Shown here piece after piece: positions 36,196-45,678 of a DNA stretch of 64,000 nt. Every line of letters starts with the position of its first letter. The first letter of the stretch is position 1. The notes under the pieces were generated by a model, which saw only the letters and a list, made by a program, of their open reading frames with translations, had not been told where the DNA came from and ran no database searches. The stretch lies in assembly GCF_002305875.1 (NCBI RefSeq), contig NZ_CP022098.1:8060001-8124000 (forward strand), read 5' to 3'. The stretch comes from Cystobacter fuscus. GTDB lineage: Bacteria > Myxococcota > Myxococcia > Myxococcales > Myxococcaceae. Both the position numbers and the translations under genes were made by a program.

Positions 36196-37329
36196 TCAGA
36201 CCCTCTCGAACAACCTGCCGGGGTGCTGGATCACGAATCCCGACAGCTCCAATTCCACCAGGGCGCTGGTGAGCGCCGCGGGGGAGAGCTGGCTGCCGGC
36301 CAACACCTCATCGAATGACTTGGGAACCCGGTTCAACACCTGATAGGCCCCTCTCGCTTCCACCGAGAGTTCTTCCCACGAAGAACCCTCCGCTGGCGGC
36401 ACGTGCCGGTGGGGAAGGATCCCCACGGCCCGCCAGACTTCTTCAACGGACAGACACGCGCGGGCGTGACCATCACGCAACAACGCATTGCACCCCGCCG
36501 CCCCCTCGTTCAGCACGTCTCCGGGCAGGGCGAGCACCACCCGGCCCTGCGCCCGGCCCGCCTCCGCCGTGTAGAGACTGCCCGAACCCACCCCCGCCCG
36601 AAGAACCACCACCGCATCCGACGCGCCAGAAATGAGCCGGTTGCGCCGGGGAAACGTCGTCGTGCTCGCCCGCACGCCCGGGGGCAGTTCGCTGAAGAAC
36701 ACCCCCCCGCGGGCCAGGAAGTGCGGCAGCAGCCGGGCCTGGGCGGGATCCAGCTCGTCCAGCGCCGAGCCGAGGAAGGCCCACGTCTCGCCCCCGGCAT
36801 CCATCGCGCCCCAGTGGCACGCCCGGTCCACCCCCGCCGCGGCACCCGACACCACCCCCACCCCGCCTTCCGCGACCTGCCGCGCGAACGTCCGGGCGAA
36901 GGGAAGAAATCCCTGATCCGGATGGCGGCTGCCCACCAACGCGGCGCGGCGCCGGGGCGGGCCGACCTGTCCCCGGTAGAACAGAAGCGGAGGGGCATCG
37001 TCCGTTTCGGCCAGGCGCGCCGGGTAGGCGGGCTCGCCCTGGAAGGCCAGGCCCATCTCCGCCCGGGCACAGCGCTCCAGGAGCCGGGTGGCGAGCGGCT
37101 CCAGCGTGGAGACCTCGGCGAGCCGGCGGCGAACGGGAGGCGGCAGCGGCGCCTCGGCGAGCCAGTCCCTCACCGGGCAGGCGGCCAGGGAAGCGAGCCC
37201 TCCCCTGGCAAAGGAGCTGGCAAAGGCACGCAGCCGCTCCAGGGTCCTCGGACCCAGACCCGGAACCGACCAGAGCGCCAGGAGCGCGCGTTGCTCCGCC
37301 GTGTAGCTGTTCGCCGTGACGTCCACCAT
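36196..37329 (-). CDS. dprA: DNA-processing protein DprA/Smf
   Basis: 377 residues from ATG 37329, which follows a purine-rich GGGGAAGGGGG; an upstream GTG (37353) is in frame but overlaps that site. N-terminal SAM-like helices (LLALWSVPGLGPRTLERLRA), then the Rossmann DprA core: AALVGSRHPDQGF, VVSGAAAGVDRACHWGAMDA, FPRRNRLISGASDAVVV and ALPGDVLNEGAAGCNALL. A C-terminal winged helix (KSFDEVLAGSQLSPAALTSA) is present. DprA loads RecA on incoming single-stranded DNA during transformation. A candidate sigma-70 promoter lies about 55-90 bases upstream. Confidence 0.95.
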   Translation of the reverse strand: MVDVTANSYTAEQRALLALWSVPGLGPRTLERLRAFASSFARGGLASLAACPVRDWLAEAPLPPPVRRRLAEVSTLEPLATRLLERCARAEMGLAFQGEPAYPARLAETDDAPPLLFYRGQVGPPRRRAALVGSRHPDQGFLPFARTFARQVAEGGVGVVSGAAAGVDRACHWGAMDAGGETWAFLGSALDELDPAQARLLPHFLARGGVFFSELPPGVRASTTTFPRRNRLISGASDAVVVLRAGVGSGSLYTAEAGRAQGRVVLALPGDVLNEGAAGCNALLRDGHARACLSVEEVWRAVGILPHRHVPPAEGSSWEELSVEARGAYQVLNRVPKSFDEVLAGSQLSPAALTSALVELELSGFVIQHPGRLFERV

Positions 37330-37390
37330 GCCCCACCCCCTTCCCCGAGCCACCTATATAGAAGATGGATCCGACGGAAAGAGGTCGGCA

Positions 37391-37419
37391 CACATAAACA
37401 CCTGACCGCCAGTGGTCAA
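37391..37419 (-). promoter_or_regulatory. Candidate sigma-70 promoter of dprA-topA
   Basis: Minus strand: -35 TTGACC (37419-37414), 17-bp spacer, -10 TATGTG (37396-37391). The predicted start near 37384 gives a leader of about 55 bases before the dprA ATG at 37329. The intergenic stretch 37354-37528 otherwise shows only short GGAGGCGG direct repeats near 37500-37525. Confidence 0.5.
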
Positions 37420-37528
37420 GCGGGACGTCCCTGGAAGTAGGGCTCACGGGGGGCGATTCCGTGGGTGCGATGTCCACACGGACGCCGGGACGGGCCCACG
37501 GAGGCGGGGAGGCGGGGAGGCGGGCGAG

Positions 37529-38746
37529 TCAGCGCTGGGCGGTGGGGGCCGAGTCCACGCGCATCACCACCGGGTCGCCGGGGCCCACTTCCTGGAGGGA
37601 GCGGACGATGAGGCAGTTGGAGGTGCGCTCCTTGACCTCGGTGACGAGGCACAGGGCGACGTCCTCCGTGGGCAGCGGCGCCTGCTGGTTCTTCTTGCCG
37701 ATGGGCAGCTCCAGCTTGAGCACTTCCTGCCGGGCGGGATCTCCCTGGCGGGTGATGGTGAAGGTGTTGCCCGCCTGGACGCCATCGGCGCTGCCCCGGT
37801 CGATCACCAGGATGTGATGCTCCGCGTTGAGGCTCAGGTAGGGCACGAGCGCGGTGAGGATCACGCCCTTGACCTCCTTCTCGTTGCGGCGGGGAACCAC
37901 CGCGTCGGCCATGCGCTCGCCGTAGGGGCCCACCAGATCACCGCGCACCACGGGATCCCACGTCTCCATGACCTGCGCCTTGACGTAGTCCTTGCCCAGC
38001 GCCGTCACGCGCAGCATGCCCACGAACTCGGTGAGGTAGCCCACCGGCTTCTTCGTCACCGGGTGGAAGATCTGCTCCGCGGTGTGGAACACCACGTACC
38101 GGTCGCCAAGCTTCGCGTCCGTCTTGCGCTTGAAGCGCACGTAGGTGGTGTCCGGGAAGGAGAGCATCTCCGCGCCGCTGCTGGAGCCCTCGATGCGGCC
38201 CGCCTCGTCCAGCTCGCGCCCCGTGACGAAGGCCTGCGTCATCACCGAGCGCCCGGACTTGGGCGCGTAGGAGATCTTCCCGCTCACCTCCACGTCGCCG
38301 CTCTCCGTCTCCGAGGGCATGACGTCATCACCACCAGCGGAACCCACGGGGCCCACGGGGCCGACGCCCGCCTCCACGCGCGAAGGCACTTCCTCGCCCG
38401 CGGCGAAGAAGCGCACGTTGTTGCCGGGGTAGATCCAGTGCGGGTTGGCGATCTCCGGGTTGTAGGACCAGACCTTGGGCCAGTACCAGGGGCTGCCCAG
38501 GTAGCGCTGGGACAGATCCCACAGCGTGTCGCCGGTCTGGACGGTGTGGACCTCGCCAGGCGCGGACTCGCGGCCGCCCTGCCCCGGAGGAAGCGTGACG
38601 CGGCCCGGGCGCGAGGCGGGGGCCTCGTCCACCACGTCACTGCCTTCTGTCTCGTCACCGGTCTCGGGCTCCGATTCGTCCTGCGCCCAGACGGGCGGCG
38701 CGAGGACGGCGGCGAGAAGGAGCGAGGAGAGGATCCGCGAGCGCAT
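37529..38746 (-). CDS. Exported LysM-domain protein
   Basis: 405 residues with a Sec signal (MRSRILSSLLLAAVLAPPVW, cleavage at WAQ-DE). An acidic linker is followed by a LysM domain at about 66-113 (HTVQTGDTLWDLSQRYLGSP, then YWPKVWSYNPEIANPHWIYP GN), which binds glycan strands of peptidoglycan. The C-terminal ~280 residues are beta-rich with no enzyme motif (VRFKRKTDAKLGDRYVVFHT, DLVGPYGERMADAVVPRRNE). It lies 24 bp downstream of a YbgF-like lipoprotein on the same strand and upstream of dprA. A periplasmic structural or cell-wall sensing role is likely. Confidence 0.88.
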   Translation of the reverse strand: MRSRILSSLLLAAVLAPPVWAQDESEPETGDETEGSDVVDEAPASRPGRVTLPPGQGGRESAPGEVHTVQTGDTLWDLSQRYLGSPWYWPKVWSYNPEIANPHWIYPGNNVRFFAAGEEVPSRVEAGVGPVGPVGSAGGDDVMPSETESGDVEVSGKISYAPKSGRSVMTQAFVTGRELDEAGRIEGSSSGAEMLSFPDTTYVRFKRKTDAKLGDRYVVFHTAEQIFHPVTKKPVGYLTEFVGMLRVTALGKDYVKAQVMETWDPVVRGDLVGPYGERMADAVVPRRNEKEVKGVILTALVPYLSLNAEHHILVIDRGSADGVQAGNTFTITRQGDPARQEVLKLELPIGKKNQQAPLPTEDVALCLVTEVKERTSNCLIVRSLQEVGPGDPVVMRVDSAPTAQR

Positions 38747-38770
38747 TCGGATGACTTCCTTTCGGACTGC

Positions 38771-39619
38771 TTAGTGCGAGAGGGACGCGAGCCGCTGCTC
38801 CGCCTGGGTGGCGGCGGCCGTGCCCGGAAACTGGGTGAGGATACGGGTGTAGAGGGCCCGGGCGTCGTCCTTCTGCTCGAGCCGCAGCCGGCACTCGGCC
38901 AGCCGGAGCATGCCGTCCAGCACGGCGTCGCCGGCGGGATAGCGGGTGATGAGCCGCTCGAACGTGCCGGCCGCGGAGGCATAGTCCTTGAGCCCCATCT
39001 GCCCGAGCCCGCTGAAGTACAGCGCGTTGTCGGCGCGGGCGTGACGGGGGTTCTTCTCGGCGAAGCCCAGCAGGGTGCTCACCCCGCCCTCCACGTTGCC
39101 GGTGCGCAGCGCCGCCACGGCCTGCTCGAAGGCGGCGTCCAATCCGGAGTCCGACGTCCTCGGCGACAAGGCCTCGTCACCGGTGGCGCCCTCGTCGGGC
39201 GAGGCGCTGACGAACATCTCCATGTCGTCTTCCGAGGGCTCGACGACATCCACGCGCAAGGGCAGCGCGGGCGCGGGCTCGGCACGGGGCTTGAGCTTCA
39301 CCACCGCCAGCTCCGGCGTGACGAAGGCGGACGGGGTGGCCGGCGCCTCGGAGGCGGGCTCGGCGACGGGGACGGCGGGCTCGGCGACACGCGAGGCCCG
39401 GGCCTGCTTCACGCTCGCGAGCATCTCCATCCGCTCGAGGCGCTTTTCCAGGTGCGACTGGGCCTCGCGCAGTGAGCGAACCTCGGCCCTCAACGCCACC
39501 ACCTCCGCGTTGGAGGCGGAGTTCGTGGTGGCGCAGGCGGTCAACGCACACAGCGGGGCGATGGCAAGCAGTCGGCGAATGGCGCGGTGCTCCGGAGCAA
39601 CCTGGGGGGAGATCCTCAC
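38771..39619 (-). CDS. YbgF-like lipoprotein: coiled coil plus TPR
   Basis: 282 residues from GTG 39619; the longer frame upstream looks non-coding, and this start yields a signal with lipobox LTAC. A short coiled coil (EVVALRAEVRSLREAQSHLE, then KRLERMEMLASV) is followed by a Pro/Ala/Glu-rich linker. Three TPR units close the protein (DAAFEQAVAALRTGNVEGGV, ADNALYFSGLGQMGLKDYAS, DAVLDGMLRLAECRLRLEQK). The layout is that of CpoB/YbgF, which coordinates peptidoglycan synthesis with outer-membrane constriction, except that it is a lipoprotein and no tol-pal genes are adjacent. Confidence 0.82.
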   Translation of the reverse strand: MRISPQVAPEHRAIRRLLAIAPLCALTACATTNSASNAEVVALRAEVRSLREAQSHLEKRLERMEMLASVKQARASRVAEPAVPVAEPASEAPATPSAFVTPELAVVKLKPRAEPAPALPLRVDVVEPSEDDMEMFVSASPDEGATGDEALSPRTSDSGLDAAFEQAVAALRTGNVEGGVSTLLGFAEKNPRHARADNALYFSGLGQMGLKDYASAAGTFERLITRYPAGDAVLDGMLRLAECRLRLEQKDDARALYTRILTQFPGTAAATQAEQRLASLSH

Positions 39620-39647
39620 GGAGGATAGGAAGCAGCGCCGGAGACCG

Positions 39648-40433
39648 TCAAGAAATCGGCCCGGACGCGGCCGGGAACCGGTGCACCACGAAGTTGAGGT
39701 GGCGGCCCGTACGCCCCGCGTCCCGCCGGTGGGAGAAGAACTGACGCGCGTCACACGCGGTGCAGGGGGTCAGCACGTCCACCCGCTCCGCGCTCAACCC
39801 CGCGCCCAGCAACGTCTCGCGCACGGCGCGTGACAAATCCAGGCGCACCTGGGTGCCCTCGCGCACCACCACCTGGGGACCGAAGCGAGCGGCGAAGCGC
39901 TCGCCCAGCTCCTCGGAGACGACGTAGCAGCAGCGCTGGATGCACGGGCCCACCGCCGCGAGCAGCCGCTCCGGGCGCGAGCCACGCGCGGCCAGGGCCT
40001 CCACCGCGCGCGCCACGATGCGCGCCTCCGTCCCCTTCCAGCCCGAGTGCACCGCCGCCACGCGCTGGCCCTCGGGGTCCACCAGCAACACCGGCACGCA
40101 GTCCGCCGTCCCCACGCCCACCCAATGCCCCGGCCGGTCCGTCCAGAGGCCATCCGCCTCACCCTCGGCAGGCCGCGGCTCCTCGCTCCCCTCCCCCGCT
40201 CCCGCCTCCACCACGCGATCCCCATGCACCTGCTTCACCGTGTGCAGCGTGGCGAGCGGGACGCCCAGTCGCGCGGCCAGGCGCCGGTGGTTCTCCACCA
40301 CGCGCTCACGCTCGTCCCCCACGGCGAAGCCCAGGTTGAGCGAGGCGAAGGGCTCCTCGGACACGCCCCCCTCACGGGTGGTGAAGCCATGAGGAACCGG
40401 GAGCAGCGCGGATTGAAGGAAAGAACGGCTCAT
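39648..40433 (-). CDS. pgeF: Peptidoglycan editing factor PgeF (YfiH/laccase-domain family)
   Basis: 261 residues from ATG 40433, preceded by GGGAGAG. Family signatures: PHGFTTREGGVSEEPFASLN, HTVKQVHGDRVV, the metal/active-site GTADCVPVLLVD and AAVHSGWKGTEARI, and QFFSHRRDAGRTGRHLNFV. PgeF cleaves L-Ser-containing muropeptide precursors, and homologues also act on purine nucleosides (FAMIN/LACC1). Cytoplasmic. Divergent from the diguanylate cyclase gene. Confidence 0.93.
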   Translation of the reverse strand: MSRSFLQSALLPVPHGFTTREGGVSEEPFASLNLGFAVGDERERVVENHRRLAARLGVPLATLHTVKQVHGDRVVEAGAGEGSEEPRPAEGEADGLWTDRPGHWVGVGTADCVPVLLVDPEGQRVAAVHSGWKGTEARIVARAVEALAARGSRPERLLAAVGPCIQRCCYVVSEELGERFAARFGPQVVVREGTQVRLDLSRAVRETLLGAGLSAERVDVLTPCTACDARQFFSHRRDAGRTGRHLNFVVHRFPAASGPIS

Positions 40434-40575
40434 GATGGGAACTCTCCCGGATATTCTTTCCGACGCGCCACGCAACCTCATTCTTCCCTTTTCAGAGAAT
40501 ACAGGGGGAATGCAGTTTGACAGTGTTCGTTCACCGGGCCGACAATCCACCCATTCGCGAGGCCCTCACCCTCTC

Positions 40576-42483
40576 ATGCCATCGGGTTTCAACACCATCG
40601 GCAGGAAGCTCCTGCGGAGCGTTGCCCTGCCGGGGCTGTTCACGGCCCTGGCGGTCGTGGCGCTGTTCTGGCGGCAGGCCCACGTGGCGACGCGGGACGC
40701 CACCCATGACGAAGCGCTGGTGCTCGCGGAGTTCGTGGACGCCACCTTCCGGTTGACCACGCCCGCGGGCAAGCCCCCGCACTCGCCCGTCGCCGAACTC
40801 CTGGCGAGCAACACCCGGCTGCTGGGTGCCACCACGGAGCTCAACGTGCTGTCGCCGCAGGGGATCATCCTCTGGTCGACCCGGCCGCGAGAGGTGGGCC
40901 TGCGCCACCCGGCGACGGCGCTGCTGACCGCGCCCGGGCCCCAGTGGGCGCGCTCGGACGAGCACCAGACGGAAGTGCTCCGTCCACTCGGGGACAAGGG
41001 GTGCGAGGGGTGTCACGCGGGCGCGAGCGAGCGGCCCGTGGGTCTGCTGCACCTGCGCGCGGCGGAGCCCATGGTGCACCGCGAGCTGAGCGATGCCTTG
41101 ATGGGCGCGCTGGTGGCGGTGTTCGTGCTGGGCACCCTGCTCATCGTCGCCACCGGCACGTCGCTGCACTTCTTCCTCGTGCGCCCCCTGCGCCGGCTGA
41201 TGGCCGCCATGCGACGCGCCGAGGAGGGAGACGTGCTGGTGCGCGCCGAGGCGGGGGACTCGGACGAGCTGGCGCGGCTCGGCTCGGCCTTCAACGCCAT
41301 GCTGGCGCGCCTCACCTCCATGAAGGCCGAGGAGATCGACACCCACCGGGATCTCGAGGAGACCAAGCACAAGCTCTCCCTCAAGGAGGAGCTGGAGGAG
41401 CGCGTCGCGGAGCTGGACCTGCTCTTCGACGTGGCGCACTCGCTCAACTCCACGCTCGAGCTGCCGGAGATGCTCGCGCGCATCACCCAGCTCGTCCCCG
41501 AGCGGCTCCACATCCCGGACTTCTCCATCATGCTCGTCAACGCGGAGGGGCTCCTGGAGATCAAGCGCACCTTCCCGGCGGACCCGGTGCTCGAGGGGAT
41601 GACCTTCCGCTTCGGCGAGGGCATCTGCGGGCGCGCGGCGGCGACCCAGCGCAGCGTGTACGTGCCGGACGTGGCGGAGCCCTCGAGCCAGTACGCCCGG
41701 CGGGACGAGCGGCCGGAGCTGGAGCGCGGGGCGATATTGAGCGTGCCCCTGGTGCACACGAAGACAGTGCTCGGCGTGCTCAACTTCCAGCGCCCGGAGG
41801 TGGCCAGCTTCTCTCCCCAGGAGCTGGAGCTGCTCACCACGGTGGCCGACCAGGTCGCCGCGGCGGTGAAGAACGCCCTCCTGCACACCGAGGCGGTGCG
41901 GCTCACCCTGACGGATCCCCTCACCGGCGTGCCCAACCGCCGCCACCTCTTCTCCCGGCTGGAGCTGGAGGTGGCGCGCGCCCAGCGCTTCGGCACCAGC
42001 GTGTCCATCCTCATGGTGGACATCGATCACTTCAAGAAGCTCAACGACGCCGCGGGCCACCGCGCTGGCGACGAGGCGCTGCGCAAGGTGTGCGACGTGC
42101 TGCGCGCGCGCGTGCGCAAGGTGGACACGCTCGCGCGCTACGGCGGCGAGGAGTTCATGCTCGTGCTCTCCAACGTGTCCAAGAAGGACGCGCACGAGGT
42201 GGCCGAGAAGCTGCGGCGCGCCGTGGCGGAGGCCCCCCAGCTCGCCGCGCCCACCCAGCCGGGCGGCCACATCACCGTGTCCATTGGCGTGGCCACCCTG
42301 CCCACCGACGCGACCGCCCAGGACAACCTGGTGGATTGCGCCGACTCCGCCCTCTACGCGAGCAAGCGCGGCGGCCGCAACCGCGTCACCAGCTACGAGC
42401 CCGGCATGGAGGTCCACCCGGATCGGGAGCGGGGCTTGAGCCGCCCCCATGATCCGTCCGCGGCCCCCATGGCCAAGGCCTGA
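40576..42483 (+). CDS. Membrane diguanylate cyclase with periplasmic heme-binding motif, HAMP and GAF
   Basis: 635 residues from ATG 40576; ATG 40510 is in frame but its purine box touches the start codon. Order: TM1 (14-31), a periplasmic domain of about 140 residues with CEGCH at 143-147 (a c-type heme motif as in DUF3365/Tll0287-like sensors), TM2 (about 175-200), HAMP (200-253), GAF (about 290-440) and GGDEF (about 445-620). The active-site GGEEF is at 523-527 and an inhibitory RxxD (514-517, RKVD) lies five residues before it, so cyclase activity with product inhibition is expected. It probably couples a periplasmic redox or gas signal to c-di-GMP. Confidence 0.9.
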   Translation: MPSGFNTIGRKLLRSVALPGLFTALAVVALFWRQAHVATRDATHDEALVLAEFVDATFRLTTPAGKPPHSPVAELLASNTRLLGATTELNVLSPQGIILWSTRPREVGLRHPATALLTAPGPQWARSDEHQTEVLRPLGDKGCEGCHAGASERPVGLLHLRAAEPMVHRELSDALMGALVAVFVLGTLLIVATGTSLHFFLVRPLRRLMAAMRRAEEGDVLVRAEAGDSDELARLGSAFNAMLARLTSMKAEEIDTHRDLEETKHKLSLKEELEERVAELDLLFDVAHSLNSTLELPEMLARITQLVPERLHIPDFSIMLVNAEGLLEIKRTFPADPVLEGMTFRFGEGICGRAAATQRSVYVPDVAEPSSQYARRDERPELERGAILSVPLVHTKTVLGVLNFQRPEVASFSPQELELLTTVADQVAAAVKNALLHTEAVRLTLTDPLTGVPNRRHLFSRLELEVARAQRFGTSVSILMVDIDHFKKLNDAAGHRAGDEALRKVCDVLRARVRKVDTLARYGGEEFMLVLSNVSKKDAHEVAEKLRRAVAEAPQLAAPTQPGGHITVSIGVATLPTDATAQDNLVDCADSALYASKRGGRNRVTSYEPGMEVHPDRERGLSRPHDPSAAPMAKA

Positions 42484-42492
42484 GCGGCGGGT

Positions 42493-43941
42493 TCAGGGCA
42501 ACGTCAGGGCACGCAGCGCGCGCCCACCCGGCAGTGCCACGCGCAACAGCAGCGTGCTGCCCGCGGGCGCCTTGCGGATGATGCCCGCCAGCTCCTGAGA
42601 GTTGGCCACCGGCTTGCGGTTGACCTCCACCACCACCATGCCCGGCTCCAACTGGGCGCGCTCGGCGGGCGAGCCCGGCTGCACCTCCGTCACCATCGCG
42701 CCCTTGGCCGAGTCCAACCCGGCCCGCTCGGCGATGCGCGGATCCAGGTTGCTCAAGGACAGGCCCACGCGCGCCTTGGAGGACTGCTCCTCGTCCTCCT
42801 GGCCCTGGCGCGGACGCACCCCGAGGTTCTCCAGGTCCGGACGCGTGCCCAGCTGCACCTTGATCGTCTGGCGCTTGCCCTCGCGGAAGACCTCCAGCGC
42901 GGAGGTGCTGCCCGGCTTCTTGAGCGCCACCGAGCGGGTGAGCGAGTTGCCCGAGCCCACCTTCTGCCCGTCGATGGAGACGATGACGTCATCCATCTTC
43001 ACGCCCGCGCGTCCCGCCGGGGAGTTGTCGTTCACCTGGTTGACGACGGCGCCTTCCTTGACGGGCAGTTGCAGGGCTCGGGCGAGATCCTCGTCCAGGT
43101 CCTGGATGCCGATGCCCAACCAGGCGCGCGTCACCGCGCCCTCCTTCTCGAGCTGGGGCAGGAGCGCCTTCACCTGGTTGCTCGGCACCGCGAAGCCGAT
43201 GCCCGTGCCACCACCGACGATGGCGGTGTTGATGCCCACCACCTCGCCCTTGAGGTTGAAGAGCGGACCGCCCGAGTTGCCCGGATTGATGGCGGCGTCC
43301 GTCTGCAGGAAGTCGTCATAGGGACCGGAGTGGATGTTGCGCGCGCGCGCGGAGAGGATGCCACTGCTCACGCTCGAGGCCAGCCCGAACGGGTTGCCGA
43401 TGGCCACCACCCAGTCGCCCACGCGCATCGCGTCCGAGTCACCGAGCTTCACCGTGGGCAGGTTGTCCGCCTTGCTCTTGACCCGGATGAGCGCCACGTC
43501 GGTGAGCGGATCCCTGCCGACGATCTCCGCGTCGAAGCTGCGCCCGTCATCCAGCCGGACGCGGATGGCCACCGCGCCCTCCACGACGTGGTTGTTGGTC
43601 AGCACCAGCCCCTTGGGGTCGATGATGAAGCCCGAGCCCGTGCCCTGGCGGATGGGCTCGCGGCGGGAGCCCCGCGGATCCTCGCCTCCGAAGAAACGAT
43701 CGAAGGGGGAGAGTTGCCGCTCACCCCGGGTGGAGGTGGCCTGGACGTCCACGTTGACGACGGCGCCCTTGACGGACTCGACCAACGGGGCGAGCGAGGG
43801 CAGGGCCTGAGCCTCCTTCGTGGCGGGCTGAAGCACGTTCTGGGGGGGCTGCGGAGACGTCTGGGAGTGCGCCAGCAGGGGCAGCGCGACGAGGGCGGCA
43901 CCCGCGATGACACTCCGCGGAAAATTCGTTCGTTTGGTCAT
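42493..43941 (-). CDS. HtrA/DegP-type periplasmic serine protease with two PDZ domains
   Basis: 482 residues from ATG 43941 (GGGAGAG upstream). Signal sequence MTKRTNFPRSVIAGAALVAL, cleaved near AHS. Trypsin-like domain with His118 (TNNHVVEG), Asp148 (PLTDVALI) and Ser223 (NPGNSGGPL). PDZ1 around 270-360 (WLGIGIQDLDEDLARALQLP) and PDZ2 around 390-480 (RVGLSLSNLDPRIAERAGLD). It degrades or refolds misfolded envelope proteins. Complete triad, normal length for DegQ/DegP. Confidence 0.95.
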   Translation of the reverse strand: MTKRTNFPRSVIAGAALVALPLLAHSQTSPQPPQNVLQPATKEAQALPSLAPLVESVKGAVVNVDVQATSTRGERQLSPFDRFFGGEDPRGSRREPIRQGTGSGFIIDPKGLVLTNNHVVEGAVAIRVRLDDGRSFDAEIVGRDPLTDVALIRVKSKADNLPTVKLGDSDAMRVGDWVVAIGNPFGLASSVSSGILSARARNIHSGPYDDFLQTDAAINPGNSGGPLFNLKGEVVGINTAIVGGGTGIGFAVPSNQVKALLPQLEKEGAVTRAWLGIGIQDLDEDLARALQLPVKEGAVVNQVNDNSPAGRAGVKMDDVIVSIDGQKVGSGNSLTRSVALKKPGSTSALEVFREGKRQTIKVQLGTRPDLENLGVRPRQGQEDEEQSSKARVGLSLSNLDPRIAERAGLDSAKGAMVTEVQPGSPAERAQLEPGMVVVEVNRKPVANSQELAGIIRKAPAGSTLLLRVALPGGRALRALTLP

Positions 43942-44075
43942 GACTCTCCCGAGATAAGACACAGAGGCAGCGAAGCAAGGCGCAAGCGCCCTGTCCGTGC
44001 GACATAACAACGCGGGCGTCCCCCTCTTCCCCGAAAGCAACGGGGACGAGCGGGCGGTGCCCGGGACCGGATGTC

Positions 44076-45668
44076 TCACTCTGGACGGTAGACGCGATAA
44101 TCGATTTCAGGAAACACGGTGCTCGTCGCCTCGAACCGGGTGAGTTGCTCCTCGTCGATACGGCCCGCGCGCAACTGCTCGTGCAGGCGAAGGAAGCGCA
44201 GCACGTGCTCCCGGGTACGGCGCACCGCGTAGTCCACCATGGTCCCCGTCTTCATGATGAAGGCCCAGTCCGAGGACTGCGCGAGCAGCAACTCGCGCGC
44301 GGCCTGGTTGAGGGCCCGCCGCTGCAGCGTGGGCGAGTCGTCCGGGAAGTCCTTCGCCAGGGCGATCATCTGCCGGGCGCAGTGGTGGAGGTGGCGGTAG
44401 ATCCAATCGTTGGAGCCATCCAGCCACATGGTCGCATAGCCCCCCGCTCCCCAGGAGCACAGGGGCGGCGTGGCCACCTGGTTCTCCGGATGCGCGGCGA
44501 GATCGTCCGAGGGCGTCACCAGCGAGAACGTCTTCTGCTCCTGCGCCACCTTGCGCAGCAGCGCCTCGAGGAACCAGGGCCCCTCGAACCACCAGTGGCC
44601 GAAGAGTTCCGCGTCGTAGGGCGCCACCACCACCGGCTTGCGTCCGCGCACCTTGTCCGCGAGCCACTCGAACTGCTTCTCCCGGTTGAAGAGGAAGTTG
44701 CCCGCGTGGACGTGCGCCCGCTCGCGCGCGAGGTCCGGATCGTACGGCTGCTTGTCCTGCGTCTTGCCGGTGATGCGGTAGTACTTGAAGCCCGTGTTCT
44801 TGCGGTCTCCCGTGGGCTGGACGTAGGGCCGGACGTAGTCCAGTTCCAGGTCCCAGCCGATGTCCCGGTAGAACTCGCGGTAGTGGGGATCGCCGGGGTA
44901 GCCGCGCTCGGCGCTCCACACCTGCTGGCTGCTCTCCGGATCACGCGCGTACGCGGCCACGCCCGCCTCGGTGTAGATGGGCGCGAAGGGGCCATGCAGC
45001 GGCCGGGGCGTCGCGTCCGTGAGGCCGTGGGTGTCCACGAAGAAGTAGCGGATGCGCTCGGCCGCGAGGAACTTCTCCACTCCGGGGAAGTAGCCACACT
45101 CGGCGAGCCAGATGCCCGGCGCGTCCCGCCCGAAGGTGAGCCGATAGTGGCTGGCGGCCACGGAGATCTGCGCGCGCACCGCCTCGGGGGTCTGCTGCAT
45201 CAGCGGCAGGAAGCCGTGCGTGGCGTTGCAGGCGATGATCTCCAGGTGCCCCGCGTCCTGGAGCCGGCGGAAGGCGCTCACCAGGTCGCGCTTGTAGCGC
45301 TCGTGGAAGGCCTGGCGCAGTGACTCGAAGTGGTCGCGGTGGAAGCGGGCGAGCCGGCCGAAGACGGGATCGTTCCGGGTGCGATGCACCTCGCGCGCGC
45401 CCAGCTCGCACAGATGATCCAGGCGCCGGGCGTAGCGGCTCATGAGCAGCTCGTCACGCAACATGGTGACGAGCGTGGGCGTGAGCGTGAGCGTCAACCG
45501 GAAGGGGACGTCCTCCTCCGCCAGCCGATCGAAGGTGAGAAGCAGCGGGAGGTACGTCTCGGAGATGGCCTCGTAGAGCCAGTCCTCCTCCAGGAAGTTC
45601 TCGTACTCGGGATGGCGCACGAATGGCAGGTGCGCGTGCAGCACGAGCGCCAGGGAGCCAATGCTCAT
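44076..45668 (-). CDS. GH57 alpha-glucan enzyme, branching-enzyme type (DUF1957)
   Basis: 530 residues from ATG 45668 (GGGAGAG just upstream). Conserved regions of glycoside hydrolase family 57 are present: HAHLPF at 11-16, the nucleophile Glu190 in WLAECGYFP, and the acid Asp352 in APYDAELFGHWWFEG. Length and the order of regions match the 1,4-alpha-glucan branching enzymes (TK1436/Thermotoga type) rather than the longer alpha-amylases. Starts 10 bp after the DUF4912 gene, so they form an operon. Likely acts on a cytoplasmic storage or capsular alpha-glucan. Confidence 0.9.
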   Translation of the reverse strand: MSIGSLALVLHAHLPFVRHPEYENFLEEDWLYEAISETYLPLLLTFDRLAEEDVPFRLTLTLTPTLVTMLRDELLMSRYARRLDHLCELGAREVHRTRNDPVFGRLARFHRDHFESLRQAFHERYKRDLVSAFRRLQDAGHLEIIACNATHGFLPLMQQTPEAVRAQISVAASHYRLTFGRDAPGIWLAECGYFPGVEKFLAAERIRYFFVDTHGLTDATPRPLHGPFAPIYTEAGVAAYARDPESSQQVWSAERGYPGDPHYREFYRDIGWDLELDYVRPYVQPTGDRKNTGFKYYRITGKTQDKQPYDPDLARERAHVHAGNFLFNREKQFEWLADKVRGRKPVVVAPYDAELFGHWWFEGPWFLEALLRKVAQEQKTFSLVTPSDDLAAHPENQVATPPLCSWGAGGYATMWLDGSNDWIYRHLHHCARQMIALAKDFPDDSPTLQRRALNQAARELLLAQSSDWAFIMKTGTMVDYAVRRTREHVLRFLRLHEQLRAGRIDEEQLTRFEATSTVFPEIDYRVYRPE

Positions 45669-45678
45669 GTTCTCTCCC

